A stretch of 64,000 nt of DNA from Yersinia massiliensis (GCF_003048255.1 NZ_CP028487.1:1178001-1242000), one strand, 5' to 3'. Numbered from the stretch's first letter, positions 8,803 to 21,572 are shown. The notes: a model not told the origin generated them from the sequence alone. A program made the numbers and translations.

Positions 8803-9651
8803 CTATTCGTAATAGGCTGGAATACGGTTTTGAATCATGTGCTCAATCAACGCAATAAAAAGATCTGCGTTTATCAGTGCTGAATAATCCAGCGAAAATA
8901 GTATGTTACCATCTTTGTCAAATAGCCTTATTTTGTCATGACGTTTTTCACGGGCGATCTCGATACGAAAAATATCTTCAATACAAATAATTCTGTCTAT
9001 CGTGACTAATGTGTGCGCACTTAGCGACAGTGGAACTGTATCCATCTGAAGCCATCTCAACTTCATCAGATTTAAAAGATCGCTGAGTATAGGAAAGTTT
9101 AGCCAGTAGTTATTGTTTTTAATCAGATCAAAGACAACACATTGACCTAGCGATAAGTTATTTAAGCTGATGATGCCAATATGTATAATTTGGTGATGAA
9201 TAATTGTGTTAATCAGTGGGTAAGCATTATTTATGTTATTAACGATAATATTCCAGTGCTTATTTTTTGATGTGCGAAATGCCATGGTGTTAATTTTACC
9301 ATTAGGATTTATGCCTGTTTGATATTTATGAATGTACTGTATTTTATTAAATGGAGTGAAAAATACATTGCCACTATCATGATCAAAAATACGCACGCCT
9401 CTTTCATACAAAAAATAGGTAAATTTTCGATTATTATTCACATGGAAATAAACTATCATACTCAATGATATGGCGATAATAATGACAAATAAAATAGAAA
9501 GGACTGATGGTATCGGAAAAATAGAGTCTGTTAGGGATGATATAAGGATTAAAAATATAAGAAATAATAAAAGTGTTATTGCTGAGATAGTTAGCCATGC
9601 GTTATCTCTTTTAAATTCATGGCGGCTAATTATTTTTCCTTCATCAATCAT
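8803..9651 (-). CDS. Orphan membrane protein, AT-rich, family unknown
   Basis: A 282-residue protein that I do not recognise. Two hydrophobic helices close to the N terminus (about residues 20-42 and 48-72) anchor a roughly 200-residue soluble domain rich in Ile and Asn with alternating beta-strand-like segments; a PH-like fold is possible but not shown. The frame extends 12 codons upstream, but the ATG at 9651 has AAAGGA eight bases before it and is preferred. Base composition is clearly more AT-rich than its neighbours (AAT and ATA codons are common), which suggests acquisition by transfer. It stands alone between rseC and lepA, with no visible partner. Confidence 0.7.
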   Translation of the reverse strand: MIDEGKIISRHEFKRDNAWLTISAITLLLFLIFLILISSLTDSIFPIPSVLSILFVIIIAISLSMIVYFHVNNNRKFTYFLYERGVRIFDHDSGNVFFTPFNKIQYIHKYQTGINPNGKINTMAFRTSKNKHWNIIVNNINNAYPLINTIIHHQIIHIGIISLNNLSLGQCVVFDLIKNNNYWLNFPILSDLLNLMKLRWLQMDTVPLSLSAHTLVTIDRIICIEDIFRIEIAREKRHDKIRLFDKDGNILFSLDYSALINADLFIALIEHMIQNRIPAYYE

Positions 9652-10137
9652 AATATTTTCCTTTCTGCCGCCAAGAGAATATTTCACTTGGGTTAATAAA
9701 TACTCTAGATTTTTTATACGTGAGGTAAATAAGTATTTTCCTAAAGTGAGTTAATGGAAGAAAAGATATAAATTAGGAATTAGGAGTTACTTAACCAAGT
9801 GGACGATACCCGCTACGGCACTGATTATTTTCAGTAAAGACATTTTTAGAGTTTATAAATTGAAGTTATATACCTATTAATACCATGGTTATTATCTGTT
9901 TTATCAGATATCTGGCACAAAAGAGGTCAAGTTCAGGTCGCATTGTGACTGCGAACAGTAGGGTATGGATACATTTTAACAGCGTAAATCCGCTAACAAG
10001 CTAAGTGTGATGCCTTTCACGAGGCTAACTTACAGTGTAAGATGCCTGCATATTTATGTGGGTAGTTTTGGGTTTGAGTCCATCGCTGTGTCCACCAATA
10101 ATTAATTAAAGACAACGACTAGAGAAAATTCATATAA
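9652..10137. other. Intergenic region upstream of lepA, no gene seen
   Basis: About 490 bp without a convincing coding frame. It must hold the lepA promoter. Visible are a 13-bp perfect palindrome, CTTACAGTGTAAG, at 10029-10041 and a tRNA-like end (10067-10098) that does not fold. The half near 9652-9780 shares the low GC of the orphan gene. Confidence 0.5.
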
Positions 10138-11937
10138 ATGAAGCACATAAGAAACTTTTCTATTATTGCCCATATTGACCACGGTAAATCGACCCTGTCG
10201 GATCGTATTATTCAGATTTGTGGTGGATTAACTGAGCGTGAAATGGCCGCTCAAGTACTGGACTCCATGGATTTGGAGCGTGAGCGTGGTATTACCATCA
10301 AGGCGCAGAGTGTGACTCTTGATTACCATGCTAAAGACGGTCAAACGTACCAGCTTAACTTTATCGATACCCCAGGTCATGTTGACTTCTCTTATGAAGT
10401 TTCCCGCTCTTTGGCGGCTTGTGAAGGGGCTTTATTGGTGGTGGATGCAGGGCAGGGCGTTGAAGCACAAACGCTGGCAAACTGTTACACCGCAATGGAA
10501 ATGGATCTGGAAGTTGTTCCGGTTCTGAACAAAATCGACTTACCTGCCGCTGATCCTGAACGTGTAGCGGAAGAAATCGAAGATATCGTCGGTATTGATG
10601 CGACAGATGCCGTCCGTTGCTCGGCTAAAACGGGTGTCGGTGTCCCTGATATCCTTGAGCGTTTGGTTCGTGACATTCCGCCACCTGAAGGTGACCCTGA
10701 GGGGCCATTGCAGGCATTGATCATTGACTCATGGTTTGATAACTATTTGGGCGTTGTATCATTAATCCGCATCAAGAATGGTTCATTGCGTAAAGGCGAT
10801 AAAATTAAGGTGATGAGTACCGGCCAGAGCTATAACGCTGAGCGCCTAGGTATTTTTACGCCAAAACGTATTGACCGTGATGTCCTGAACTGTGGTGAAG
10901 TAGGCTGGCTGGTCTGTGCAATCAAAGATATTTTGGGTGCGCCGGTCGGTGATACCTTGACGCTAACGCGTAACCCAGCGGAGAAATCATTACCGGGCTT
11001 TAAAAAAGTGAAGCCGCAGGTCTATGCCGGTTTGTTCCCGATTAGCTCTGATGACTATGAAGCCTTCCGTGACGCGCTGGGTAAGTTAAGTCTAAACGAT
11101 GCTTCTTTGTTCTACGAACCAGAAAGCTCCACAGCATTGGGCTTTGGTTTCCGTTGTGGCTTCCTGGGCTTACTGCACATGGAAATCATTCAGGAACGTT
11201 TGGAGCGTGAGTACGATCTCGAACTCATTACCACGGCACCAACGGTAGTGTATGAAGTCGTCACCACCAATAAGGAAACGGTTTATGTTGATAGCCCTTC
11301 CAAGTTGCCTGCGCTGAATAATATTGAAGAGCTGCGCGAACCCATTGCTGAATGTCATATGTTGTTGCCACAGGAGTACTTGGGTAACGTCATTACATTG
11401 TGTATCGAAAAACGCGGAACACAGACCAACATGGTTTACCACGGTAACCAAGTTGCGTTGACATATGAAATTCCAATGGCTGAAGTGGTACTTGATTTCT
11501 TCGACCGCTTGAAATCAACCTCACGCGGTTATGCTTCGCTGGATTACAATTTCAAACGTTTCCAAACCTCAGACATGGTCCGTGTTGATGTATTGATCAA
11601 CAACGAACGTGTCGATGCCTTAGCATTGATTACTCATCGCGATAATGCGCAATATCGGGGGCGTGATCTGGTTGAAAAAATGAAAGAACTGATCCCACGT
11701 CAGCAGTTTGATATTGCGATTCAGGCCGCTATCGGTAACCACATCATTGCCCGCTCAACAGTGAAACAGTTACGTAAAAACGTACTGGCGAAGTGTTATG
11801 GCGGTGACGTTAGCCGTAAGAAAAAACTTCTGCAGAAACAGAAAGATGGTAAGAAACGTATGAAGCAGGTCGGTAACGTCGAATTACCGCAAGAAGCATT
11901 CCTGGCCATTCTGCACGTCGGAAAAGACAGTAAATAA
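10138..11937 (+). CDS. lepA: Elongation factor 4 (LepA), ribosomal back-translocase GTPase
   Basis: Translational GTPase that acts on stalled or mis-translocated ribosomes and during 30S maturation. It is 599 residues. G motifs: AHIDHGKST (residues 10-18), [17 protein letters not shown] and CSAKTG; then the EF-G-like domains II, III and V and the LepA-specific C-terminal domain, with its Lys/Arg-rich segment ([19 protein letters not shown]). No strong ribosome binding site is seen before the ATG. lepB follows after nine bases, the usual two-gene operon. Confidence 0.98.
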   Translation: MKHIRNFSIIAHIDHGKSTLSDRIIQICGGLTEREMAAQVLDSMDLERERGITIKAQSVTLDYHAKDGQTYQLNFIDTPGHVDFSYEVSRSLAACEGALLVVDAGQGVEAQTLANCYTAMEMDLEVVPVLNKIDLPAADPERVAEEIEDIVGIDATDAVRCSAKTGVGVPDILERLVRDIPPPEGDPEGPLQALIIDSWFDNYLGVVSLIRIKNGSLRKGDKIKVMSTGQSYNAERLGIFTPKRIDRDVLNCGEVGWLVCAIKDILGAPVGDTLTLTRNPAEKSLPGFKKVKPQVYAGLFPISSDDYEAFRDALGKLSLNDASLFYEPESSTALGFGFRCGFLGLLHMEIIQERLEREYDLELITTAPTVVYEVVTTNKETVYVDSPSKLPALNNIEELREPIAECHMLLPQEYLGNVITLCIEKRGTQTNMVYHGNQVALTYEIPMAEVVLDFFDRLKSTSRGYASLDYNFKRFQTSDMVRVDVLINNERVDALALITHRDNAQYRGRDLVEKMKELIPRQQFDIAIQAAIGNHIIARSTVKQLRKNVLAKCYGGDVSRKKKLLQKQKDGKKRMKQVGNVELPQEAFLAILHVGKDSK

Positions 11938-11946
11938 GGAGTTTTG

Positions 11947-12945
11947 ATGGCTAACATGTTCGCTTTGATTCTAGCGATAGCAACGCTGTTTACAGGGATT
12001 ATCTGGTGCTTCGAGCGGTTTAAATGGGGCCCAGCCCGTAAGGCGAAAATTGCGGCAGTGCATGCGCAAACGGCAGAACTTAATGCTCAAACGGTTGGTG
12101 GTGCTGATAATAAAACGTTATCGCAGGCAGCAAGACAACCTGGCTGGATAGAGACTTGTGCCTCTGTTTTCCCTGTATTAGCACTGGTATTTATTGTGCG
12201 TTCGTTTATTTACGAACCTTTCCAGATCCCATCTGGTTCAATGATGCCTACGCTATTGATCGGCGATTTTATATTGGTTGAGAAGTTTGCATATGGCATT
12301 AAAGATCCTATAACGCAAACAACGCTGATTCCTACTGGTCATCCTAAACGTGGTGATATTGCCGTATTTAAATATCCACTAGATCCACGTGTGGATTATA
12401 TTAAGCGGGTTGTAGGGTTACCGGGTGATCGGGTGAGTTATAACCCAATTAGCAAAGAAGTTACGGTTCAACCTTCGTGCCACACTGGGACTTCTTGTGA
12501 TAGCGCGTTGCCAATTACTTACAGTGCTTCTGAGCCAAGTGATTTTGTGCAGACATTCCGCTATAGCGGCAATGGCGAGGCGTCTGCTGGTTTCTTCCAA
12601 ATCCCAACCAATCAGGCAGTACCTGATGGCGGAGTGCGTTTGCGCGAACGTAGTGAAACGCTAGGGACAGTGGCGCATCACATTCTGACTGTTCCAGGGC
12701 GTCAGGACCAGATTGGTAGCTATTATCAGCAACCGAATCAGCCTTTAGGGGTTTGGGTCGTGCCAGAAGGCCATTACTTTATGATGGGCGATAACCGAGA
12801 TAATAGTGCTGATAGCCGTTACTGGGGGTTTGTACCAGAGCGTAACTTGGTTGGTAAAGCGACAGCGATTTGGATGAGTTTTGAAAAACAAGAAGGTGAA
12901 TGGCCAACAGGTGTGCGTTTAAGTCGAATTGGTGGCATTCATTAA
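11947..12945 (+). CDS. lepB: Signal peptidase I
   Basis: Leader peptidase that cuts signal peptides of exported proteins at the outer face of the inner membrane. It has an N-terminal membrane helix, a second hydrophobic segment around residues 74-86, the catalytic Ser98 in IPSGSMMPTL and Lys153 in KRVVGLPGD, then the conserved GDNRDNSADSRYWG box. It is 332 residues. The ATG at 11947 has AAGGAG eight bases upstream; a TTG just before it is in frame but unlikely to be used. It is coupled to lepA. Confidence 0.97.
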   Translation: MANMFALILAIATLFTGIIWCFERFKWGPARKAKIAAVHAQTAELNAQTVGGADNKTLSQAARQPGWIETCASVFPVLALVFIVRSFIYEPFQIPSGSMMPTLLIGDFILVEKFAYGIKDPITQTTLIPTGHPKRGDIAVFKYPLDPRVDYIKRVVGLPGDRVSYNPISKEVTVQPSCHTGTSCDSALPITYSASEPSDFVQTFRYSGNGEASAGFFQIPTNQAVPDGGVRLRERSETLGTVAHHILTVPGRQDQIGSYYQQPNQPLGVWVVPEGHYFMMGDNRDNSADSRYWGFVPERNLVGKATAIWMSFEKQEGEWPTGVRLSRIGGIH

Positions 12946-13002
12946 TGACGATGACCATACTTAGATTTATGGTTATCGCAGCTAAGTAGTCAGTTAATAA
13001 AT

Positions 13003-13034
13003 CCCGAATCACAGGCAAACGTCCGTGATTCGGG
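13003..13034. other. Perfect 10-bp inverted repeat between lepB and rnc
   Basis: CCCGAATCAC and GTGATTCGGG enclose a 12-base loop 58 bp after lepB, with no T-run behind. It lies in the 308-bp gap that also holds the rnc promoter and leader. It may be a weak terminator or an RNase III target. RNase III cuts its own leader in E. coli, but whether this hairpin is within the rnc transcript is not known. Confidence 0.45.
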
Positions 13035-13250
13035 TGCGTTAATACCATTAATCTTACGGTGAGTCAGGTGAGCAGGGTATTTAAACGCAGCATTATATTT
13101 CCACTCGTTGTAGAATAACTTTTCGAGCGATAAGAGTTGGCTCTTTTATGGGGGCCACTGCAAACGAAACAGTTTTGTCCTGATATTTTTTGGTGGATCA
13201 GACCTGTTCCGTCTGCTGTAGTTTTTGACGCATTCTTGATCTATTGGTAA

Positions 13251-14842
<1,592 letters not shown>

Positions 14843-14850
14843 GACTGCCG

Positions 14851-15576
14851 ATGGACGGTTGGCAACGCGCATTTGTCCTGCATGGGCGACCTTACAGTGA
14901 AACCAGCTTGATGCTGGATTTATTCACGGAAGGGGAAGGCCGCATGCGGGTGCTAGCAAAAGGTGCGCGGGGTCGCCGTTCTAATTTAAAAGGCTGCTTG
15001 CAGCCTTTTACGCCACTATTGGTCCGCTGGACTGGGCGTGGTGAAGTGAAAACCTTACGCAGTGCCGAGGCCGTATCGTTAGCGCTTCCGCTGAGCGGTT
15101 CTATGTTGTACAGCGGCTTATATGTCAATGAGTTGCTTTCTCGCGTGTTGGAACATCAAACTAATTACTCTGCTTTATTCTTCGATTACCTGCACTGTTT
15201 GCAAGCTTTAGCGGGCAGCGAAGGGACGCCTGAATATGCCTTGCGCCAATTTGAATTGGCGATATTGGCACATCTTGGTTATGGCGTTGATTTTCTTCAT
15301 TGTGCTGGCAGCGGGCAGCCAGTGTCGGAGACGATGACTTACCGATATCGAGAAGAAAAAGGTTTTATCGCCAGTCTGGTTATTGATCATTACAGCTTTA
15401 CTGGCCGGCAATTGTTGGCGTTGGCTAACCGCGAATTTCCTGATGCTGATACTTTACGTGCCGCTAAGCGGTTTACTCGTATCGCGCTGAAACCCTATCT
15501 AGGCGGGAAGCCGCTAAAAAGTCGTGAACTATTCCGTCAATTTGTCATTAAGCCGCCAACGGAACCCTTAACTTAG
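14851..15576 (+). CDS. recO: DNA repair protein RecO
   Basis: Loads RecA on SSB-coated gaps together with RecR in the RecFOR pathway. It is 241 residues with the N-terminal OB fold ([26 protein letters not shown]) and the helical C-terminal domain; as in other enterobacteria the four-cysteine zinc motif is absent. The ATG at 14851 is eight bases after era. Confidence 0.95.
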   Translation: MDGWQRAFVLHGRPYSETSLMLDLFTEGEGRMRVLAKGARGRRSNLKGCLQPFTPLLVRWTGRGEVKTLRSAEAVSLALPLSGSMLYSGLYVNELLSRVLEHQTNYSALFFDYLHCLQALAGSEGTPEYALRQFELAILAHLGYGVDFLHCAGSGQPVSETMTYRYREEKGFIASLVIDHYSFTGRQLLALANREFPDADTLRAAKRFTRIALKPYLGGKPLKSRELFRQFVIKPPTEPLT

Positions 15577-15740
15577 GGCAACCTTCCAATATTTAAGCTG
15601 TCCCTCGTCAATTTTCACTTATTGCAACCTATCCGCAAACCGCTCACTCAGTGTAAACTCGGAGCACTAATGCGTTTCATAGCAGGCTTTTTGCGTGCTT
15701 ATTGACCTATTCAAGATGCATCCATAACTGGAGGGCTGTC

Positions 15741-16472
15741 ATGGCTGATTTGTTGTTGGGCGTTAATATCGATCACATTGCGACATTACGAAATGCACGT
15801 GGGACTATCTACCCTGATCCTGTTCAGGCCGCTTTTATTGCTGAGCAGGCTGGTGCCGATGGTATTACGGTACATTTACGTGAGGATCGTCGCCATATCA
15901 CGGATCGCGATGTACGTATTTTACGTCAAACTATTCAGACTCGTATGAATCTGGAAATGGCAGTGACCGATGAAATGGTAGGGATTGCCTGTGAGTTACA
16001 ACCCCATTTTTGTTGCTTGGTGCCGGAAAAACGTCAGGAAGTGACAACAGAAGGCGGTTTGGATGTCGCAGGGCAAATCGATAAAATGACGGTCGCGATC
16101 AGCCGATTAGCTGACGCGGGTATTTTGGTGTCCTTATTTATCGATGCCGATATGCGCCAGATTGATGCAGCGGTTACCGTTGGCGCACCTTACATCGAAA
16201 TTCACACCGGTGCTTATGCGGATGCCACTACCGATTTGGCGCGTCAGGCCGAATTAGTGCGAATTACGAAAGCAGTGACTTATGCGGCGAATAAAGGGCT
16301 GAAAGTTAATGCTGGCCATGGTCTGACTTATCACAATGTGCAACCGATCGCGGCTTTGCCAGAAATTCATGAGCTAAATATTGGCCATGCGATTATTGGG
16401 CAGGCTGTGATGACAGGTCTTGCCGCTGCGGTAAGTGATATGAAAGTCTTGATGCGGGAAGCGCGCCGTTAA
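15741..16472 (+). CDS. pdxJ: Pyridoxine 5'-phosphate synthase
   Basis: Condenses 1-deoxyxylulose 5-phosphate with 3-amino-2-oxopropyl phosphate in the last ring-closing step of vitamin B6 synthesis. It is 243 residues, TIM barrel, with [15 protein letters not shown] at the N terminus, the conserved [10 protein letters not shown] segment and [10 protein letters not shown]. The frame is open upstream, but the ATG at 15741 is preceded by GGAGG and gives the E. coli length. The TAA overlaps the acpS ATG. Confidence 0.97.
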   Translation: MADLLLGVNIDHIATLRNARGTIYPDPVQAAFIAEQAGADGITVHLREDRRHITDRDVRILRQTIQTRMNLEMAVTDEMVGIACELQPHFCCLVPEKRQEVTTEGGLDVAGQIDKMTVAISRLADAGILVSLFIDADMRQIDAAVTVGAPYIEIHTGAYADATTDLARQAELVRITKAVTYAANKGLKVNAGHGLTYHNVQPIAALPEIHELNIGHAIIGQAVMTGLAAAVSDMKVLMREARR

Positions 16473-16852
16473 TGGCTATCCTTGGATTAGGCACTGATAT
16501 TGTTGAAATCTCAAGAATAGAGGCCGTGGTTGAGCGTAGTGGTGACAAGCTGGCGCGGCGTATCCTTAGCCCATCAGAATGGCAGCATTATCAACAACAC
16601 CAGCAGCCGATCCGTTTTCTGGCTAAACGTTTTGCGGTGAAAGAAGCGGCGGCCAAAGCGTTTGGTACCGGTATCCGTAATGGCTTGGCATTCAATCAGT
16701 TTGAAGTGGTTAACGATGCATTGGGTAAACCGACACTCCATCTGCATCAACGTGCGGCTGAATTGGCTGCTGAGCTAGGGGTTAAATCCTTGCATGTCAC
16801 TTTAGCGGATGAACGGCGTTACGCTTGCGCGACAGTCATTATTGAAAGCTAA
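16472..16852 (+). CDS. acpS: Holo-[acyl-carrier-protein] synthase
   Basis: Transfers 4'-phosphopantetheine from CoA to acyl carrier protein. It is 126 residues, AcpS type, with the metal-binding [13 protein letters not shown] at the N terminus and the [15 protein letters not shown] motif near residue 55. Coupled to pdxJ by TAATG, as in E. coli. Confidence 0.97.
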   Translation: MAILGLGTDIVEISRIEAVVERSGDKLARRILSPSEWQHYQQHQQPIRFLAKRFAVKEAAAKAFGTGIRNGLAFNQFEVVNDALGKPTLHLHQRAAELAAELGVKSLHVTLADERRYACATVIIES

Positions 16853-16890
16853 CGTCGTTTTGGCTGTTTTCGGGGCAAAAGTAAAATAAG

Positions 16891-16918
16891 AGGCGAGCAT
16901 GAAAATGCCGCCTTTTTT
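16891..16918 (+). terminator. Terminator of acpS
   Basis: AGGCG-A-GCAT pairs with ATGC-CGCCT (one bulged base), followed by six T, 38 bp after the acpS stop. Confidence 0.75.
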
Positions 16919-16936
16919 ATGCGGCGCAGGGGAGTA

Positions 16937-17197
16937 TTACAGACGATCAGCGTGATGCAATTGAACAAACTTATCCCACAATTGCTCGTTTGACTCAACC
17001 CACGCAGGATCGATAGCAATAGTGTTATCGATAGGGCAGACCAACTGGCACGTTGGGGTTTCGTAATGACCGACGCACTCAGTACAACGCATCGGGTCAA
17101 TCTGATAGATTTCTGCACCCATGGAAATCGCCTCGTTAGGGCATTCTGGCTCGCACATATCGCAATTAATACATTTACGAGTGATCAACAGGGCCAT
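16937..17197 (-). CDS. yfhL: 4Fe-4S ferredoxin YfhL
   Basis: A small (86 residues) Alvin-type two-cluster ferredoxin. The first cluster motif is CINCDMCEPECP, the second CTECVGHYETPTCQLVCP, which has the insertion between the second and third cysteine typical of the Alvin group. The redox partner is not known from context. The gene lies between acpS (convergent) and yfhH (same strand, 60 bp away). Confidence 0.95.
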   Translation of the reverse strand: MALLITRKCINCDMCEPECPNEAISMGAEIYQIDPMRCTECVGHYETPTCQLVCPIDNTIAIDPAWVESNEQLWDKFVQLHHADRL

Positions 17198-17257
17198 GGT
17201 TCTCTTACCTTAGGTCGGGCATTCTCAACAGCCGAGGATTATACGCCTCTGAAGTCC

Positions 17258-18100
17258 TTAGACCAGTTTTTTCATCAGTGCCGCACTGTGCTTAATGTGA
17301 TCCTGTGCACTTTCAAGATCTTGTTGAATCATCGCCATAAACAGCAAGTCCGTTAGCGCATACTGCGCGGTGCTTGAGGAGATAGCGGCACTGCGAATGA
17401 CCGGTTCTTCGGAGATGGTATATAAGCAATGGTCAGCGCGTTGTTGCAAGCTGTTAGGGGAGAAACTGGTCAATGCGAGTACTTTGGCACCGCATCGTTG
17501 GGCTTCTTCCGCCGCCAGATTGACCTCACGCCGCTCACCGCTGAACGAGATGGCCAAAAGTAAATCCCGCGAATCTAATGCTTGTACGGCCGCTAACTGT
17601 GCATGCATGTCTGTTTCTGATACCGCCATCACACCAATTTTTAGCAACTTAAAGGCCAGATCTTTGGCTACCAGCCCAGAAGCCCCAATGCCGGTCAGGA
17701 TTATGCATCTAGCTGCTCGCAGCATCTCTAACGCTTGGGTGAGGCGCTGTTCACTATTGATGTCCAGAGTCGCCCGTAGCGCGGCTGTTTTTTCACTCAA
17801 TAACTTCTCGCCCACTGCTTTTAAGCTGTCAGTACTCAAAATTTGGTTATGGAGAGTGACAGGTTGTATTGGGGAGGCAACAGCCTCGCTCAGTGCTAAC
17901 TTGAGGGCAGGAAAGCCTTTATAACCTAATTTTTGGGCGAACTTGACCACGGCAGACTGGCTGACACCTGTTTTCTGTGCCAGTAACTGAGAACTCAGAT
18001 GGCGTGCTTGTTCAGGATTCGCCAGTAGAAAATCGGCCAGCTTACGGTCATTTTGTGCCAGAGTTGGGTAGAGCTGACGGATGCGTAAAAGACTGCTCAT
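17258..18100 (-). CDS. yfhH: RpiR-family transcriptional regulator YfhH
   Basis: A 280-residue regulator: N-terminal helix-turn-helix (residues 1-77, with QKTGVSQSAVVKFAQKLGYKGFPALKLAL) and a C-terminal SIS sugar-phosphate isomerase-like domain (about 120-255, with ILTGIGASGLVAKDLAFKL). Such proteins sense phosphosugars; the ligand and targets here are unknown. No catabolic gene sits beside it, in contrast to MurR or RpiR loci. Confidence 0.88.
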   Translation of the reverse strand: MSSLLRIRQLYPTLAQNDRKLADFLLANPEQARHLSSQLLAQKTGVSQSAVVKFAQKLGYKGFPALKLALSEAVASPIQPVTLHNQILSTDSLKAVGEKLLSEKTAALRATLDINSEQRLTQALEMLRAARCIILTGIGASGLVAKDLAFKLLKIGVMAVSETDMHAQLAAVQALDSRDLLLAISFSGERREVNLAAEEAQRCGAKVLALTSFSPNSLQQRADHCLYTISEEPVIRSAAISSSTAQYALTDLLFMAMIQQDLESAQDHIKHSAALMKKLV

Positions 18101-18455
18101 AAATCAGTTCCTGAAATTCTGCTGTGTTAGTTAAGAGTACCCATCCACCTATTATCTTCCGTGCTGGTGTTTGCTCATCGCCTTTCAGCAACGCCATATT
18201 CTTTACGAAAGCGTCTGGGGGGTAAAAGCTAAGTGAGGAAGCATAGCACCCTTTTTTTGTGATCAACCGATGAATACAACAAGAAAATGGCGCGGATCGA
18301 GTCACCAGGGATGATTTCACGGTGTCTTTACGATCTGCTTGTTCTCTCCGTAACAGGCAAAGTGATGTTGTATTTAATGATAAGGGTTGTCACCATACCG
18401 GCCTAGTTTTCTATTTATCTGGTTTATGGGATTCAATGATCCTGAGGAGTGACCT
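18101..18455. other. Intergenic region between yfhH and pgpC, no gene seen
   Basis: A 355-bp divergent spacer. It must contain promoters for yfhH (left) and pgpC (right). I see no convincing coding frame, hairpin terminator or repeat. Confidence 0.5.
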
Positions 18456-19160
18456 TTGAGCGTAGAGCAGTCGACATTCGCCACTGAGCAGGCTGACATT
18501 AACCCAAAGTCAGTAAACGAGCCGCAAGAGGCTGATAACAAACGTGTTGTCTTTTTTGATTTAGATGGCACCTTGCATCAGCAGGATATGTTTGGCAGTT
18601 TTGTCCGTTTTTTGATACGTCATTTGCCATTGAATCTTCTGCTAGTGATCCCACTGCTGCCCGTCATCGGATTGGGATTATTGGTGGGCGGGCGTTGTGC
18701 TCGATGGCCGATGAGCCTCCTACTATGGGCGATTACGTTTGGGCGACGTGAAGCACACTTGAAAGATTTGGAATTGCGCTTCGTGAACGAATTTCGCCAG
18801 AAAGTGACTGAGTTTCCAGTGGTGGTGATGCGGTTGCGTCAATATCTGGAGAGTAATGACGCAGAGGTTTGGCTCATCACTGGTTCGCCACAGCGGTTGG
18901 TTGAACAGGTATATCATGACTCCATGTTTATTCATCAATTACGGCTGGTGGGTAGCCGTATGGCACGGCGCAATGGCGGTTGGGTATTGCCGATGCGTTG
19001 TTTAGGGCCTGAGAAAGTTGTTCAATTGGAGCAACGCCTAGGTTCTCCATTAAAACTGTACAGTGGATATAGCGACAGTAAGCAGGATAACCCGCTGTTG
19101 TTTTTCTGCGAGCATCGTTGGCGAGTCAGTAAAACGGGCGAGCTGCAGCAGCTAGAGTAA
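18456..19160 (+). CDS. pgpC: Phosphatidylglycerophosphatase C (YfhB)
   Basis: HAD-superfamily membrane phosphatase that removes the phosphate of phosphatidylglycerophosphate. The nucleophile motif is FFDLDGTLHQ (near residue 35), followed by a hydrophobic stretch at about residues 53-77 (the membrane segment) and motif II LITGSPQ. The start is TTG with GAGGAG six bases before; no better ATG is present. It is 234 residues, with an N-terminal stretch of about 30 less conserved residues. Confidence 0.88.
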   Translation: MSVEQSTFATEQADINPKSVNEPQEADNKRVVFFDLDGTLHQQDMFGSFVRFLIRHLPLNLLLVIPLLPVIGLGLLVGGRCARWPMSLLLWAITFGRREAHLKDLELRFVNEFRQKVTEFPVVVMRLRQYLESNDAEVWLITGSPQRLVEQVYHDSMFIHQLRLVGSRMARRNGGWVLPMRCLGPEKVVQLEQRLGSPLKLYSGYSDSKQDNPLLFFCEHRWRVSKTGELQQLE

Positions 19161-19244
19161 CAAGGGTGACTGCATTCGCCTCACTAATCGGCCCGGCCCC
19201 TAATGGGTGAAATCCTTGTCATGGTGGCCGGATAACGGGTGTAG

Positions 19245-19844
<600 letters not shown>

Positions 19845-19886
19845 CCCGCATACGGAATGTCTTTATGTCTTTATGACTTATATAGT

Positions 19887-21347
19887 CTAGTTATTGATTG
19901 ACCAGCCAGGGCCAACGACAGGATAAGCTTTCCCCAGTTCGGCTTCGATAGCGGCATGCTGCGCTGCTTTTTTCTCTTTTTCCTGCAAATATCCCACTAA
20001 GCTCACCTGATAACGGCGGATGTTTTCGACGTAGTTATAGGCTTCGTGGCCCCGAGCATAGCCATAGGTGGTACTCGGGTAGTAGCGTTTTTGGCTCAGC
20101 ATCGGTAAGCGCATTTTGACGTCAACCCAACTGTCGGGATTGCCATTTTGATTTTTGGTCAGACGACGAGCATCCAACATATGCCCATAGCCCATATTAT
20201 ATGCGGCCAGTGCGAACCAGATTCGCTCATCTTCAGGGATAGTATCCGGCACTTTCTGCATTAACCGCTGCAAGTAAACGGAGCCACCTTTGATGCTTTC
20301 CTCTGGATCAACTCGGTCTTTGACCCCTAAACCATCTGCGGTGGCGCGGGTTAGCATCATCAGCCCGCGCACGCCGGTCGGTGAGGTGGCCTGTGGGTTC
20401 CAATGAGATTCTTGATAAGCAATCGCGGCCAGTAATTTCCAATCGATATCGCCTGCATGTTTTTCAAATAGAGGCTTGAAAGTTGGCAGCACATTATCGA
20501 TGGCAGACAGGAATGTTTTGGTATCGACATAATCGAAGCTACCTACATGGCCGATGTATTTTTCTTCCAGCCGCGCCAGACTACCGTCTTCCACCATCTG
20601 ACTATAAAAATCGAGCATGGCAGCATACAGACTGTCATCTTTGCCTTTAGGAAAATACCACGTCACCGGTTCTTCATCTGTCACATCAAAAGCGACCGCC
20701 AGTTGCGGGTGGATACGTTGTAGCAGGGCAATGGTGATGGAATCACCGAGGGTATAGTCAAGTTTGCCGTCGGCAACCTGTTCCAGTAACTCTTTACCTG
20801 AGCGATCGATAGAAGAACCCCAGTTAAGGTCAGGGTATTTGCTCTGCTTGAGCTGCTTAAGGGTGGTCATATGAGCAGAGCCGGAAGCTACGATCAATTG
20901 CCCCTTCAGATCACTGAATGATTTTGGTCGTGGCGAGCCAAGGCGGTACACCAGTTGTTGCGAGACGGAATAGTAGGCAGGGCCAGTGCGCGCCCGATTA
21001 AGACGTTCACGATTATAAATCAGCCCAGCAGCCAGCATATCGGCGTCATCGCTATCTAAAGCATCAAACAGATCGTCAATATTATGACGTGGAGTCATGA
21101 CCAGTTTGACGCCCAAATAATCGGCAAAACGTTTCGCCAGCTCATAGTCAAGGCCGGTAGGGCCATCTTTTCCGGGTGCGTAAATCAGTGGTGAGCTAAT
21201 TGTGCTAACTCGCAGCTCACCACGGGCTTTTATACGATCGAGTTGCCCCTCTTGACCACTGCGCCAAGGAATATTGGGCCACAGCGCGAGGGCCAGAAGC
21301 ATAGCAACTACACCGATAACAAAGTAATTTAATTTTATGCGCGTCAA
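19887..21347 (-). CDS. mltF: Membrane-bound lytic murein transglycosylase F
   Basis: Cleaves peptidoglycan glycan strands with formation of 1,6-anhydromuramic ends, at the inner face of the outer membrane. It is 486 residues: N-terminal hydrophobic signal segment (residues 7-25), an extracellular-solute-binding-like domain (about 40-265) and a C-terminal SLT lysozyme-like domain with the catalytic Glu in [15 protein letters not shown] and the [10 protein letters not shown] and [10 protein letters not shown] motifs. It lacks the roughly 30-residue Ser-rich tail of the E. coli protein. It is divergent from purL. Confidence 0.95.
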   Translation of the reverse strand: MTRIKLNYFVIGVVAMLLALALWPNIPWRSGQEGQLDRIKARGELRVSTISSPLIYAPGKDGPTGLDYELAKRFADYLGVKLVMTPRHNIDDLFDALDSDDADMLAAGLIYNRERLNRARTGPAYYSVSQQLVYRLGSPRPKSFSDLKGQLIVASGSAHMTTLKQLKQSKYPDLNWGSSIDRSGKELLEQVADGKLDYTLGDSITIALLQRIHPQLAVAFDVTDEEPVTWYFPKGKDDSLYAAMLDFYSQMVEDGSLARLEEKYIGHVGSFDYVDTKTFLSAIDNVLPTFKPLFEKHAGDIDWKLLAAIAYQESHWNPQATSPTGVRGLMMLTRATADGLGVKDRVDPEESIKGGSVYLQRLMQKVPDTIPEDERIWFALAAYNMGYGHMLDARRLTKNQNGNPDSWVDVKMRLPMLSQKRYYPSTTYGYARGHEAYNYVENIRRYQVSLVGYLQEKEKKAAQHAAIEAELGKAYPVVGPGWSINN

Positions 21348-21533
21348 ATAGTTATCTCTCGGCAGCGCTCTTTATAGGTGTGTCGTGAAACGTAAATCGA
21401 CATGGTTAAATCCCCAGTGGAGTGGCATTTTGCGCAACAAATCGTCAGTGTGCAACTTTATTACGAGCTTATTTATTGGGTATTCCACCGATAACCCAGA
21501 CGCCAGTTTCTGACGCAATTATGAATAATAGCT

Positions 21534-21549
21534 ACGCAAACGGTTTCGT
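21534..21549 (+). promoter_or_regulatory. PurR operator of purL
   Basis: ACGCAAACGGTTTCGT matches the PurR palindrome ACGCAAACGTTTGCGT at 14 of 16 positions. It overlaps the expected -35 region of a promoter whose -10 TATAAT is at 21567-21572, a layout suited to repression by PurR with hypoxanthine or guanine. Confidence 0.85.
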
Positions 21550-21566
21550 CGGCGGCTTAGATTCAC

Positions 21567-21572
21567 TATAAT
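21567..21572 (+). promoter_or_regulatory. -10 element of the purL promoter
   Basis: Perfect TATAAT 74 bp before the purL ATG and 17 bp after the end of the PurR operator. No strong -35 hexamer is seen. Confidence 0.65.

Noticed and set aside
10067..10098. tRNA-like 3' end (GGGTTTGAGTCC followed by CCACCA) before lepA
   Set aside because: The T-stem has two mismatches and no D- or anticodon arm is found upstream, so it is not a tRNA gene.
15640..15700. ERIC-like CGCTCACTCAGTG before pdxJ
   Set aside because: Only the first few bases fit; no outer ends or centre of ERIC were found.
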